Assembly: GCF_018221465.1 (NCBI RefSeq)
Contig: NZ_JAAIKR010000002.1
Coordinates: 291,956-355,955 of the forward strand
Source of the DNA: Shewanella intestini
GTDB lineage: Bacteria; Pseudomonadota; Gammaproteobacteria; Enterobacterales; Shewanellaceae
DNA: 64,000 nt
Reading direction: 5' to 3'
Positions within the stretch are counted from its first letter, which is position 1; every line of letters starts with the position of its first letter. Below, in pieces: positions 47,445 to 56,867 of the stretch. The translations under genes were made by a program, and so were the position numbers. The notes beneath the pieces were generated by a model. That model worked only from the letters and a program-made list of their open reading frames with translations. It was not told the DNA's origin and made no database searches.

Positions 47445-48701
47445 ATGTTTGCATTAGTCGATGCCAATGCATTTTATTGTAGTGCTGAACAAGTATTTAA
47501 TCCGCAATGGCGTAACAAACCCATTGTGGTGTTATCGAATAACGATGGCTGTATTGTGGCGGCTAATCGTTTAGCCCTTGCCGCAGGAGTTAAAAAATTC
47601 ACTCCTTACTTTGAAGCAAAAGCGTTATGTGAACGAAAAGGCATTATTGCCTTGTCATCTAACTATGAGCTATACGGTTCTTTATCATCGGCATTAATGG
47701 AAGTAATTGGCCGCTTTGCTCCAGAGCAGCATATTTATAGTATTGATGAGTCTTTTTTATCATTTAAACAATGTCAGTTTGCTATTCCTTGTTTAACTCA
47801 ACATGCACAATTGATCAGACGTACCGTTTGGAAAGAAACACGTTTACCTGTTTGTGTCGGTATCGGTCAAACTTTAACGTTAGCAAAAGTAGCAAATCAT
47901 GCAGCCAAGAAAATCCAAGGTTATAACGGTGTTTGTTGTATTGATTCAGTTACAAAACGCAGGGAGATTTTGGCCTGTATAAAACCTAGCGATGTGTGGG
48001 GAATTGGCCGAAAACTGGCGCAACGTTTAGAGAAAATCGGTATTGTCGATGCCTTACAATTAGCCAATATGCCGGCTAGATTAGCCAAAAAGCAGTTTAG
48101 TGTGGAGGTAGAGCGAATTGTAAGAGAGTTAAATGGAGAAGTTTGTAAAGTATGGGACGAAGTCCGAGCTGATAAAAAGCAAATCTTTTCAACTCGCAGT
48201 GTCGGCACACGAATTACAGATAAAGCGTCGTTATCTCAAGCATTAAGTCGTCATGCGTGTATTGCCGCAGAAAAAGCTCGTCAGCAAGGTTCAATGACAT
48301 CGACAATGCTTATTTTTGCTTCTAACTCCCCTTTTGATGACACTCAGGCAGGGTTTAAATACCACTATCACTTTTCGCAACCAACCAATGATTCATGCCA
48401 ACTGATAAAAGCGGCAACAACGATTTGTGCGCAATTATTTAGGGGTGGTGTGCGTTATTATAAGGTGGGTGTGGGGCTGATTGATTTAAGTCCGGAGGCA
48501 CATTATCAATATGATTTATTTGCCAAACGGAACAAACCAGCAATGATGCAAGTAATGGATAAGCTTAATTATCGTTTTGGTAGTGAATCTGTTTTTATTG
48601 CTGCTAACGGCATTGCACCTAAATGGCATATGCGCCGAGATATGCTAACCCCGCAATACACCACTAATTGGCACGACATTCCCAAAATTCATTGTGTTTA
48701 A
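47445..48701 (+). CDS. umuC: UmuC, translesion DNA polymerase V catalytic subunit
   Basis: 418 residues, Y-family polymerase. MFALVDANAFYCSAEQVF holds the first metal Asp, and IYSIDESFL contains the catalytic Asp-Glu pair. DVWGIGRKLAQRLEKIG is the helix-hairpin-helix of the thumb, and a C-terminal UmuC domain (DUF4113-like, PKWHMRRDMLTPQYTTNWHDIP) is complete. Induced with umuD in the SOS response. The chromosomal location next to a lone integrase raises the question of whether it came by transfer. Confidence 0.95.
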   Translation: MFALVDANAFYCSAEQVFNPQWRNKPIVVLSNNDGCIVAANRLALAAGVKKFTPYFEAKALCERKGIIALSSNYELYGSLSSALMEVIGRFAPEQHIYSIDESFLSFKQCQFAIPCLTQHAQLIRRTVWKETRLPVCVGIGQTLTLAKVANHAAKKIQGYNGVCCIDSVTKRREILACIKPSDVWGIGRKLAQRLEKIGIVDALQLANMPARLAKKQFSVEVERIVRELNGEVCKVWDEVRADKKQIFSTRSVGTRITDKASLSQALSRHACIAAEKARQQGSMTSTMLIFASNSPFDDTQAGFKYHYHFSQPTNDSCQLIKAATTICAQLFRGGVRYYKVGVGLIDLSPEAHYQYDLFAKRNKPAMMQVMDKLNYRFGSESVFIAANGIAPKWHMRRDMLTPQYTTNWHDIPKIHCV

Positions 48702-48708
48702 TCGTTGG

Positions 48709-48912
48709 TTAAACGACGTCACTCACTTTGGTTTGTGGTTGGCAAACCACGTTTTTACAGTGGATACGCTGTTGACAGTGAATTAAACACATTTGCCATA
48801 GCGCTTGTTTGGTTTCTTTATCTAAACATTGTAAATCTGCTGCACACAAGTGACCATGGTCAATCAAACTCGCCAGTTGTTGATAAGAAAGTGAAATATT
48901 GAGTTTGTTCAT
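48709..48912 (-). CDS. Small conserved-looking protein, 67 residues
   Basis: MNKLNISLSYQQLASLIDHG is followed by a helical stretch with five cysteines (CAADLQC, CLIHCQQ, HCKNVVC), a spacing that could bind a metal. GGAGG stands 4 to 5 bases before the ATG, a strong ribosome site that favours a real gene. I do not know the family. The 3' end also holds the umuC terminator hairpin, read on the other strand. Confidence 0.6.
   Translation of the reverse strand: MNKLNISLSYQQLASLIDHGHLCAADLQCLDKETKQALWQMCLIHCQQRIHCKNVVCQPQTKVSDVV
48735..48756 (+). terminator. Probable terminator of umuDC
   Basis: GTGGTT, loop GGCA, AACCAC followed by GTTTTT, 33 bases past the umuC stop. It lies inside the 3' end of the convergent small gene. 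Confidence 0.5.
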
Positions 48913-49164
48913 GATGCCTCCAAACAGGTATTTTATTTAGACTCAATATAAACCAAATGCGAATAGTTATCAATTACATTGTTGTCATTTGATAATAACA
49001 AACCAAACAATCCTACCTGAAATAAAAGCTTAAACTACACTTTAATTACTCAGTAAATATGCAAATTAACATTCAAACCAAACTATTAATAACCAATAAA
49101 ATTATTTAGTTATGCGTTAATTATCATTATGCATAACGAAGAAGACTCCACTCTTTTGAGGTAA
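48913..49164. other. Intergenic region upstream of the response-regulator remnant
   Basis: About 250 very AT-rich bases. The 7-base arms GTTATGC (49109) and GCATAAC (49131) form an inverted repeat around 15 bases. No gene is seen. In-frame TAA at 49162 marks the 5' limit of the remnant reading frame. Confidence 0.45.
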
Positions 49165-49625
49165 GAAAAACCAACACCCAAAACAGATCTAACAACATGG
49201 AAAGTATTAATGGTTGACGATGAACCAGATATTCATCGTATGACAAAATTGGCATTATCGCGTTTTATGATGGTCGTGGATTATCATTTATAAATGCCTA
49301 TAACGCAGAACAAGCAAAAGAGATACTACAACAGCACCAAGATATTGCGGTTGTAGATGTTTTGATGGAGACGGTTCATGCCGGACTTGAATTAATTAAA
49401 TGGCTTCGTGAAGAATATAATAAAATTAGAATTATATTACGTACGGGACAACCTAGCCAAGCGCCTGAAGAAGATGTAATTGTTAACGATGACATTAACG
49501 ATGACAAAACAGAAGCGGAGCGCGATTCAAGAAAATGATCAACCCGTGTTTACTCTGCGCTACATTCATACCGTGACATCATGGAAATTGAAGCCGCAAG
49601 AGCGCGGCAGCGGAAGATATTTTGA
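49165..49625 (+). pseudogene. Decayed DUF3369-type response regulator
   Basis: Three segments in different frames make one receiver-like protein. 49165-49270 encodes TWKVLMVDDEPDIHRM and TKLALSRF. The second part, from about 49270 to 49538, encodes GRGLSFINAYNAEQAKEIL, then HAGLELIKWLREE and IILRTGQPSQAPEEDVIV. The third part, 49539-49625, encodes TRVYSALHSYRDIMEIEAA. A frameshift, small deletions (the phospho-acceptor region reads AVVDVLMET, shorter than usual) and an absent C-terminal output domain show it is dead. Intact relatives have REC plus DUF3369 and an output domain. In Shewanella, to my recollection, such a gene lies near ccoN. Confidence 0.85.
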
Positions 49626-49659
49626 TGTTCATTACGACAAAAGTTAATCCGATAACTTA

Positions 49660-50118
49660 CTAAGACTGCGTGTCGTTGTCTGCAAGAAAGTCAAAAATAG
49701 CCACGTGTTCTCCGTCATCAGTTTTAAAGCTTACAAACATACGCCAAACCATGAAGCCACTGCTACAAGCACCATAAACTAATGGGCCTTCAAATTGCTG
49801 AGCGTTGGTTTGATTTACAATCCCTGGAATCACCCCCATGAACATATCACGCCCTTCAAGACGGTAATGAACTTCAGAAACGGGGTTATCAAAATTAAGT
49901 AAAACAAGTAAAGGTTTTTCACTCGGAGCACTCTCTGGTGTAATGGTTAACTTCACATTAATATTATTAACAGTTTTTGTGCAAGCTGATTGAGAAAACT
50001 GACATAGATTCGATTGTTGCTTTAAATTATCACTTACGTTAGGGGCTGAATCGCCACAACCACCTGTAAAAATCAATAAAATCAATAAAATTAGTGGTAT
50101 GTAATGGTTTGGTTTCAT
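49660..50118 (-). CDS. Putative lipoprotein next to the cbb3 oxidase genes
   Basis: 152 residues from ATG 50118 (MKPNHYIPLILLILLIF); an in-frame ATG at 50148 would put ten charged residues before the signal. A lipobox-like TGGC follows the hydrophobic core. The mature part has paired cysteines (LCQFSQSACTK) and ends LADNDTQS. I recognise no named family. It is divergent from ccoN, and the FNR box at 50162 lies in the shared region, so co-regulation with the oxidase is possible. Confidence 0.65.
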   Translation of the reverse strand: MKPNHYIPLILLILLIFTGGCGDSAPNVSDNLKQQSNLCQFSQSACTKTVNNINVKLTITPESAPSEKPLLVLLNFDNPVSEVHYRLEGRDMFMGVIPGIVNQTNAQQFEGPLVYGACSSGFMVWRMFVSFKTDDGEHVAIFDFLADNDTQS

Positions 50119-50161
50119 TGTTAACTCTTGAAATCTATTTTTTAACATTATCTTTTAGATT

Positions 50162-50175
50162 TTGATCTAGATCAA
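50162..50175. promoter_or_regulatory. FNR/EtrA box between the lipoprotein gene and ccoN
   Basis: TTGATCTAGATCAA, a perfect match to TTGAT-N4-ATCAA. A weaker second copy, TTGATTTAGCTCAC, lies at 50204-50217, closer to ccoN. Confidence 0.85.
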
Positions 50176-50386
50176 ATTTACACAGGGTCGAATGGTTTCT
50201 TTTTTGATTTAGCTCACGTATCATAAAGGCGGTTCGTGAACACCATTAAATTCACGTTATAAACCATTGACAAGCTTAAATTTTAATGCTGCAAGGTTGT
50301 GTTTTTTTTAAGCGCTGTCAACTACACAGGTAAAGCAACCCTTTACTATAACTAAAAAAGAAAAAGTAATAAGCCGTGGAAGTATT

Positions 50387-51814
50387 ATGATGAACCATTC
50401 CCAGTCTACAGGCGCTGATTACAATTACACTATTGTTCGCCAATTTGCCCTCACAACCATTTTATGGGGAATTGTTGGTATGGCTGTCGGTGTATTAATT
50501 GCGGCACAGTTAATCTGGCCGCAACTGAACTTTGAAACCCCTTGGTTAACGTATAGTCGTTTAAGGCCTTTACACACCAATGCGGTTATCTTTGCGTTCG
50601 GAACATCAGCTCTATTTGCAACATCCTACTATATCGTTCAACGCACTTGTCAAACTAAACTGTTTGCGCCTAAATTGGCCGCATTTACATTTTGGGGATG
50701 GCAAGCCATTATCGTTTCAGCAGCCATTACATTACCAATGGGGTTCACCTCAGGTAAAGAATATGCAGAATTGGAATGGCCAATCGATATCGCAATCACC
50801 GTTGTGTGGGTGTGCTATGCCATTGTGTTTTTCGGCACCATTATAAAAAGAACGACATCGCATATATATGTTGCTAATTGGTTCTTTGGTGCATTTATTA
50901 TTACTGTTGCAGTACTTCATATTGTTAATTCAATGGCAGTACCTGTCAGTTTATTTAAATCTTATTCAATGTACTCTGGCGCGGTAGATGCCATGGTGCA
51001 ATGGTGGTACGGTCATAATGCTGTTGGTTTCTTATTAACAGCAGGCTTCCTCGGTATGATGTATTATTTCGTACCCAAGCAAGCTGGTCGACCAGTATAT
51101 TCTTATCGTTTATCAATTGTTCATTTTTGGGCATTAATTGCGTTATATATCTGGGCTGGTCCTCACCACCTTCATTACACCGCCCTACCTGATTGGACTC
51201 AGTCATTAGGAATGGTGATGTCGCTTATCTTGTTTGCACCTTCATGGGGCGGCATGATCAACGGTATTATGACCTTGTCAGGTGCGTGGCATAAGCTACG
51301 AACCGACCCTGTTTTACGCTTCCTAGTTGTTTCGTTATCTTTCTATGGTATGTCTACCTTTGAAGGACCAATGATGGCGATTAAAACGGTTAACGCATTG
51401 TCACATTACACTGACTGGACTGTTGGACACGTTCACTCTGGTGCATTAGGTTGGGTTGCAATGGTTTCCATTGGTTCTCTTTATCACCTAATTCCAGTGC
51501 TATTCGGTCATGGGCGTATGTACAGCACTAACCTTGTGAATGTGCATTTCTGGTTAGCAACAATTGGGACTGTATTATATATCGTCGCAATGTGGATTTC
51601 AGGCGTAATGCAAGGTTTAATGTGGCGTGCAGTTAACTCTGACGGCACTTTAACTTACAGCTTTGTTGAAAGTTTAGAAGCCTCTTATCCATTCTACTTT
51701 GTACGTTTCATTGGTGGTTTATTCTTCTTAGCGGGTATGTTTATCATGGCGTATAACGTGATGCGCACCGTTAAAGCACCAAAAGATTCGTTACCAGAAT
51801 TAACAGAAGCATAA
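50387..51814 (+). CDS. ccoN: Cytochrome c oxidase cbb3-type subunit I
   Basis: 475 residues with about 12 membrane helices, the catalytic subunit of the high-affinity oxidase. Histidine ligands of hemes and CuB are visible in [33 protein letters not shown] and [11 protein letters not shown]. The expected order ccoN-ccoO-ccoQ-ccoP follows directly. Preceded by an FNR-type box, consistent with induction at low oxygen. Confidence 0.97.
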   Translation: MMNHSQSTGADYNYTIVRQFALTTILWGIVGMAVGVLIAAQLIWPQLNFETPWLTYSRLRPLHTNAVIFAFGTSALFATSYYIVQRTCQTKLFAPKLAAFTFWGWQAIIVSAAITLPMGFTSGKEYAELEWPIDIAITVVWVCYAIVFFGTIIKRTTSHIYVANWFFGAFIITVAVLHIVNSMAVPVSLFKSYSMYSGAVDAMVQWWYGHNAVGFLLTAGFLGMMYYFVPKQAGRPVYSYRLSIVHFWALIALYIWAGPHHLHYTALPDWTQSLGMVMSLILFAPSWGGMINGIMTLSGAWHKLRTDPVLRFLVVSLSFYGMSTFEGPMMAIKTVNALSHYTDWTVGHVHSGALGWVAMVSIGSLYHLIPVLFGHGRMYSTNLVNVHFWLATIGTVLYIVAMWISGVMQGLMWRAVNSDGTLTYSFVESLEASYPFYFVRFIGGLFFLAGMFIMAYNVMRTVKAPKDSLPELTEA

Positions 51815-51827
51815 AGGAGCCGATTCA

Positions 51828-52442
51828 ATGAAATTTAATCATGAGTTAATTGAAAAGAATATCGGCTTGTTGGGTATTTTCACCGTCATCGCGATTAGTT
51901 TTGGTGGATTGGTGCAAATTACGCCGCTATTATTCCAAAAAGATACCACACAACCCATTGAGGGAATGATCCCTTATACGGCATTGCAAATTGAAGGCCG
52001 CGATATTTACGTTCGTGAAGGTTGTTATAACTGTCACAGCCAAATGATCCGCCCACTACGTGCAGAAACTGAACGTTATGGACACTACTCAGTTGCTGGC
52101 GAAAGTGTGTGGGATCACCCATTTCAGTGGGGCTCGAAACGTACAGGACCTGATCTAGCGCGCGTAGGTGGTCGTTATAGTGACAAATGGCATGAAGTTC
52201 ACTTAATTGATCCTCGCGCAGTGGTACCTCAATCGAATATGCCAGCTTATCCTTGGTTAATGGAAAACACCCTAAATGGTGAGTTAACAAGAAATAAGAT
52301 GGAAATCTTAAGCAACTTTCACCCTACACATAATATGTATAGTGAAGAAGAGCTAGCTGGCGCGAAAAAAGCGGTTGACGGTAAAACAGAAATGGAAGCA
52401 TTAATCGCTTACTTGCAATCTTTAGGTCACGCACTCAGATAG
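51828..52442 (+). CDS. ccoO: Cytochrome c oxidase cbb3-type subunit II
   Basis: 204 residues. One N-terminal membrane anchor, then a periplasmic monoheme cytochrome c domain with the heme site [13 protein letters not shown] and axial methionine further on (SNMPAYPWL). It passes electrons from CcoP to CcoN. AAAGGAGCC lies upstream of the ATG. Confidence 0.96.
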   Translation: MKFNHELIEKNIGLLGIFTVIAISFGGLVQITPLLFQKDTTQPIEGMIPYTALQIEGRDIYVREGCYNCHSQMIRPLRAETERYGHYSVAGESVWDHPFQWGSKRTGPDLARVGGRYSDKWHEVHLIDPRAVVPQSNMPAYPWLMENTLNGELTRNKMEILSNFHPTHNMYSEEELAGAKKAVDGKTEMEALIAYLQSLGHALR

Positions 52443-52451
52443 GAGGCCAAG

Positions 52452-52631
52452 ATGGATTACGGTACTTTTCAAGGCATTTTAACCATTATTGTTATGGTGA
52501 CTTTTATCGGGATTTTTTACTGGGCATACAGTTCTAAAAGCAAAAGTAAGTTTGATGAAGCTGCGAACCTTGTATTCACAAAAGAAGAAATCTCAGATAT
52601 GGCGAAGGACTCAGGAGAGAAAAAGAAATGA
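52452..52631 (+). CDS. ccoQ: Cytochrome c oxidase cbb3-type subunit CcoQ
   Basis: 59 residues, MDYGTFQGILTIIVMVTF and then GIFYWAYSS followed by a basic/acidic tail ending SGEKKK. The single membrane helix and the position between ccoO and ccoP are typical of CcoQ, which stabilises the complex. GGAGG precedes the ATG 7 bases upstream. The stop TGA overlaps the ATG of ccoP (ATGA), so they are translationally coupled. Confidence 0.93.
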   Translation: MDYGTFQGILTIIVMVTFIGIFYWAYSSKSKSKFDEAANLVFTKEEISDMAKDSGEKKK

Positions 52632-53584
52632 GTAACTTCTGGAATATTTGGATTATAGTTCCAACTCTTTTAGTTATATTTGGCTGCGTTTTTATACTGA
52701 TAGCATGTTCGAAGAACAACACCGGTATAGATGAAGGCAAATCAATGGGCCACAGCTTTGATGGAATTGAAGAGCTAAATAACCCATTACCTAAATGGTG
52801 GTCATACATGTTTTATGTGACCATTGTATTTGGACTAATTTATTTAGCACTTTACCCAGGGTTAGGCAGTTACAAAGGCCTGTTTGGTTGGACAAGCTCT
52901 AATCAAAGTGTTGTGTCAAATGAAGATTCAAAAGCCGCTGTTGAAGCTGCGAAAGCTGAAGACCGCTTGTCACAATATGACCGTGAAGTAGCGAAAGCGG
53001 ATGCCAAATACAAACCTATTTTTGCTGCTTACTTGGCAACGCCACTTGAAGAGTTAGTTAAAGATAAAGAAGCATTAAAAGTTGGTGGGCGATTGTTTTT
53101 ACAAAATTGTTCACAATGTCATGGTTCAGATGCACGCGGCTCAATCGGTTTCCCTAACCTTGCTGATGGAAATTGGTTATATGGTGGTGAATTAGCTGAT
53201 ATTAAAAAGTCTATTATGGACGGTCGTAACGGTATGATGCCACCCAAAGGCGGACTACCAATTGACGACAGCGAACTCAAAGGATTAACTGAATATGTCG
53301 TTAAACTGTCAGGGCGTGAACACGATGCAGCGCTAGCGGCTCAAGGACAAGGTTCATATATGAAAGGCTGCTTCGCTTGTCATGGTATGGACGGTTCAGG
53401 TAATAAGTTCATGGGCGCGCCTAATTTGACCGACGGAGCTTGGTTATATGGTAGTCACCGAGATGACATTGAAGCGTCAATCAAAAATGGCCGAACAGGT
53501 ATGATGCCTGCTTGGAAAGAGATTTTAGGTGAAGAGAAAGTTCACGTTATCTCCGCTTATGTTTATAGCTTATCAAACAAATAG
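52628..53584 (+). CDS. ccoP: Cytochrome c oxidase cbb3-type subunit III, diheme
   Basis: 318 residues. Two N-terminal membrane helices (about 7-27 and 56-76) are followed by two cytochrome c domains with CSQCHGSDARGS and CFACHGMDGSGN. It takes electrons from soluble cytochrome c or from the bc1 complex. Start overlaps the stop of ccoQ. Ends the structural operon with a strong terminator. Confidence 0.96.
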   Translation: MSNFWNIWIIVPTLLVIFGCVFILIACSKNNTGIDEGKSMGHSFDGIEELNNPLPKWWSYMFYVTIVFGLIYLALYPGLGSYKGLFGWTSSNQSVVSNEDSKAAVEAAKAEDRLSQYDREVAKADAKYKPIFAAYLATPLEELVKDKEALKVGGRLFLQNCSQCHGSDARGSIGFPNLADGNWLYGGELADIKKSIMDGRNGMMPPKGGLPIDDSELKGLTEYVVKLSGREHDAALAAQGQGSYMKGCFACHGMDGSGNKFMGAPNLTDGAWLYGSHRDDIEASIKNGRTGMMPAWKEILGEEKVHVISAYVYSLSNK

Positions 53585-53603
53585 TTACACATTGATTGAT
53601 TTT

Positions 53604-53633
53604 AAAAGCCTCGTGAAAACGAGGCTTTTTTTT
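53604..53633 (+). terminator. Terminator of ccoNOQP
   Basis: AAAAGCCTCGT, loop GAAA, ACGAGGCTTTT then a T run: a perfect 11-bp stem with a stable GNRA-type loop. Confidence 0.93.
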
Positions 53634-53699
53634 AAGTGAATATTAAGCCTATTCAGGTTAAAATAATTCAATAATAAGAATGAAAATTAGGAACGATTC

Positions 53700-54179
53700 A
53701 TGTCAGAGCCACTTCCATGGTACAAGCACTTCTGGCCTTGGTTTATCGTCGTGTTATTACTGGGAGTCATCATAAAAAGTTTGGTTGCTCTGAATATTGC
53801 AATCGATAACGCCGATTCATTGGTGTCAGATGACTACTACAAAGAAGGTAAAGCCATTAATATGGATTTACGCAAAATAAAACAGGCTAAAAACTTGGGG
53901 ATGCAATTTCTTGTTAAGGTTGAAGAACATCAATTAATTATCACCCAACATGGTGGTCCACAATATAAAGCGGCGCTGCAAGTCAGTTTTATCCACCCTA
54001 CTCTTGAAGACAAAGACTTTAACGTTAACGCCACTGCAGATGGTACTGGTGCGTATCGCATTGCATTATCAAATGCAATAACCGGCCCATGGAATGTGAG
54101 ATTAGAAGGTTTTGATAACAGTTGGCGTATTCAACAAAGGGTTGTCATAAACGATGACGTTGAGTATTGGCTTAATTGA
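53700..54179 (+). CDS. ccoH: FixH/CcoH-family oxidase assembly protein
   Basis: 159 residues. One N-terminal membrane helix (FWPWFIVVLLLGVIIKSL) is followed by a periplasmic beta domain with DDYYKEGKAIN, the FixH/CcoH signature, and GPWNVRLEGFDN. Assembly factor for cbb3 oxidase. Its last bases overlap the TTG start of the ccoI gene, so the two are coupled. Confidence 0.9.
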   Translation: MSEPLPWYKHFWPWFIVVLLLGVIIKSLVALNIAIDNADSLVSDDYYKEGKAINMDLRKIKQAKNLGMQFLVKVEEHQLIITQHGGPQYKAALQVSFIHPTLEDKDFNVNATADGTGAYRIALSNAITGPWNVRLEGFDNSWRIQQRVVINDDVEYWLN

Positions 54180-56665
54180 ACAAATTAGATCAATCTAGCT
54201 GTTTTCACTGTCATGAACCTATCGCACCTGACCTTGAACTAACAACCACCATCAACAAGTTAGCACAGCCAATGTGCTGCCTTGGCTGTCAAGCTGTCTC
54301 TCAAGCCATCGTCGATGCTGATTTAGTCAGTTATTATCAATTTAGAACCGAGCCTGGCCAAAAAGGTTCATCGTTAATTCCAGAACAATTACAACAATAT
54401 AGCGCCTACGATCTTGTTGAGGTACAACAAGATTTTGTCTATAACCAAGGCGATACGAAAACAATTTCTCTGACCATTGATGGAATTTCTTGTGCTGCTT
54501 GTGCTTGGTTAATTGAGCATAAAATTAATTCCTTAAAAGGAATTGAATCCATTATGGTCAACTCAACAACGCAGCGAGCGTTAATCAGTTGGTACGAGGC
54601 TGACATTTCATTAAGTGAAATATTAAATCAAATCAATAAAGTGGGTTATCAAGCAGCCCCCTATCAAGTTGATGAACAAGAAAAAATTGCAAAAGCTAAT
54701 AGCCGTAAATTCTTATTACGGCTTGGCTTGGCAGGCTTTGCTACGATGCAAGTCATGATGTTTGCGCTGGCATTATATTCCGAATACTTTACCGACCTTG
54801 AACAAGAATACCGCGACTACTTTCGCTGGGTTAGCATGATTTTTGCTGCACCAGTGGTATTTTACTCTGCTCAACCATTTTATTTTAGCGCAATACGAAG
54901 TTTACTTAGTGGCCGATTAAATATGGATTTTTCGGTCTCACTGGCCATAGTCGGTGCTTATATTGCCAGTATGATTGCGACAATCAATGGCAATGGCGAA
55001 GTGTATTTTGAATCTGTTTCAATGTTTACGTTTTTTCTATTGCTTGGACGTTACTTTGAACAAGCTGCAAAACGACAAGCCAGCATCAGTTCAAGCAATT
55101 TACATAAAAGAATTCCTATAACCGCCAATAAAATTGTTTCTAAAAGTGGGCTTGATGAACAACCACAAACACAACAAATAGCCGCCAAACAACTAAAAAT
55201 AAATGATGTTATCTGGGTGAAACCTGGTGAAATGATTGCCGCAGATGGCATGATCATTAATGGCGATTCTTGCATCAATGAATCCATGCTCACTGGGGAG
55301 CATTTACCCGTAGATAAAGGGATTGATCAACCTGTTTATGCCGGAACGGTAAACATTAGCCAACCTATTGAAATTAAAATTACCGCCGTTGGACAAGATC
55401 AACTAGTCGCTGAAATAATAAGATTGCAAGAAATTGCCTCAAATACCAAACCTAAAGTGTCATTATTGGCAGAACGCGCTGCAAGTTATTTCTCCAGTTT
55501 TATTATTGCTATTGCCACGTTAACTTATCTTGTTTGGTATTTTTTATCTCCTGAAGATGCTTTTTGGGTGACATTATCGGTACTTGTTGCAACCTGCCCA
55601 TGTGCGTTAGCACTGGCAACACCAACGGCCATAACTTGCGCGACTGACATTTTTACCAAAATGGGCTTAATAACCCGCCAAGCTGGCGTGTTTGAAAAGT
55701 TGCCGTTAATCAATCACGTAGTGTTTGATAAAACTGGCACCTTAACCTATGGTAATCAACAAATTGAACAAGTCAGTTTATATGACACCCTTTCTCAACT
55801 TGATGCTTGTCGCTTAGCTGCAAGTTTAGAGCAAAGCTCACACCACCCAATTGCTAAAGCATTTGTGCACTTTGAATGTCAACGAAACGTTAGCGAAATC
55901 TCCCATCATGTAGGTCAAGGTATAAGCGGCGTATATCGAACTCAACTTATTAAGCTCGGTTCAAAACAGTTTGTGACTGAAGTGTCAATTGCAAACCATG
56001 GTACCAATATTGATGACATCGCGATAAGTGAAATTGAATTAAAAAATGGCTTTAGTGCTGAGGTAGAACAACAAACCAAGCAACGCATTTATTTGAGTAT
56101 TGATAATAAACTGCAAGCACAATTCACCCTCACAGATAGCCTGCGTGAAGATAGTGCTGAAACCATTAAACAATTACACGCAAATAACATCTCAACCAGT
56201 ATTGCCAGTGGTGATAATTCAGGCCATGTTGACTTTATCGGCTCAACTTTAAGCGTTGGCACAGTAAAGTCAGGCTTAACGCCTCAACAAAAGCTTGCAT
56301 ACATTCAGCAATTACAAACCACACAACACGTTGCCATGTTTGGTGATGGGATCAATGATGCACCAGTACTTGCTGGTGCTAATCTGTCGGTTGCAATGGG
56401 TAGCGGCACGGCCTTGGCGCAAAACAGCGCCGATTTAATCTTATTGGGTGATAATTTATTACGTTTTAATCAAGCCATAAAAATTGCGAAAAAGACTCAA
56501 CGGATCATTAATCAAAATTTAGCGTGGGCGTTAGGATACAATGTGTTGATTATTCCATTGGCCGTAACCGGGCATGTATTGCCTTATATTGCTGCAATCG
56601 GAATGTCCTTAAGCTCACTTATTGTTGTTAGTAATAGTTTGCGATTAAGCAGGATAAAAATATGA
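54176..56665 (+). CDS. ccoI: Copper-translocating P-type ATPase CcoI/FixI
   Basis: 829 residues. The N-terminal cysteine-rich metal site (CFHCHEPIAPD and CCLGCQAVSQ) is followed by a heavy-metal-associated domain with GISCAACAW (Cys106 and Cys109), then eight membrane helices. Further motifs: CPC at 474-476, the phosphorylated Asp518 in DKTGTLT, and the GDGINDAP hinge. It supplies Cu to the oxidase. The TTG start overlaps the ccoH stop (TTGA); no nearby ATG fits the alignment. Confidence 0.94.
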   Translation: MNKLDQSSCFHCHEPIAPDLELTTTINKLAQPMCCLGCQAVSQAIVDADLVSYYQFRTEPGQKGSSLIPEQLQQYSAYDLVEVQQDFVYNQGDTKTISLTIDGISCAACAWLIEHKINSLKGIESIMVNSTTQRALISWYEADISLSEILNQINKVGYQAAPYQVDEQEKIAKANSRKFLLRLGLAGFATMQVMMFALALYSEYFTDLEQEYRDYFRWVSMIFAAPVVFYSAQPFYFSAIRSLLSGRLNMDFSVSLAIVGAYIASMIATINGNGEVYFESVSMFTFFLLLGRYFEQAAKRQASISSSNLHKRIPITANKIVSKSGLDEQPQTQQIAAKQLKINDVIWVKPGEMIAADGMIINGDSCINESMLTGEHLPVDKGIDQPVYAGTVNISQPIEIKITAVGQDQLVAEIIRLQEIASNTKPKVSLLAERAASYFSSFIIAIATLTYLVWYFLSPEDAFWVTLSVLVATCPCALALATPTAITCATDIFTKMGLITRQAGVFEKLPLINHVVFDKTGTLTYGNQQIEQVSLYDTLSQLDACRLAASLEQSSHHPIAKAFVHFECQRNVSEISHHVGQGISGVYRTQLIKLGSKQFVTEVSIANHGTNIDDIAISEIELKNGFSAEVEQQTKQRIYLSIDNKLQAQFTLTDSLREDSAETIKQLHANNISTSIASGDNSGHVDFIGSTLSVGTVKSGLTPQQKLAYIQQLQTTQHVAMFGDGINDAPVLAGANLSVAMGSGTALAQNSADLILLGDNLLRFNQAIKIAKKTQRIINQNLAWALGYNVLIIPLAVTGHVLPYIAAIGMSLSSLIVVSNSLRLSRIKI

Positions 56666-56865
56666 GTATCATTTATGTGTTAATTCCTATTGCGATGCTC
56701 TTTGTCGCCATTGCCGTTGCTATTTTCTTTTGGGCGGTTAAAAGTGAACAGTTTGATGATCTAGAGCGCCAAAGTGTGTCAATTTTATTTGATGACAAGC
56801 GCGCAACTGAGCGTGACAGTAAACAAAATGCTGCAAACAACAACCACGATAACGAGCAAGCGTAG
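56662..56865 (+). CDS. ccoS: cbb3 oxidase assembly protein CcoS
   Basis: 67 residues. One membrane helix (IIYVLIPIAMLFVAIAVAIF) is followed by WAVKSEQFDDLERQ, the CcoS signature, and a hydrophilic tail. It helps insert cofactors. The ATG overlaps the last codon and stop of ccoI (ATGA). Confidence 0.94.
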   Translation: MSIIYVLIPIAMLFVAIAVAIFFWAVKSEQFDDLERQSVSILFDDKRATERDSKQNAANNNHDNEQA

Positions 56866-56867
56866 TC

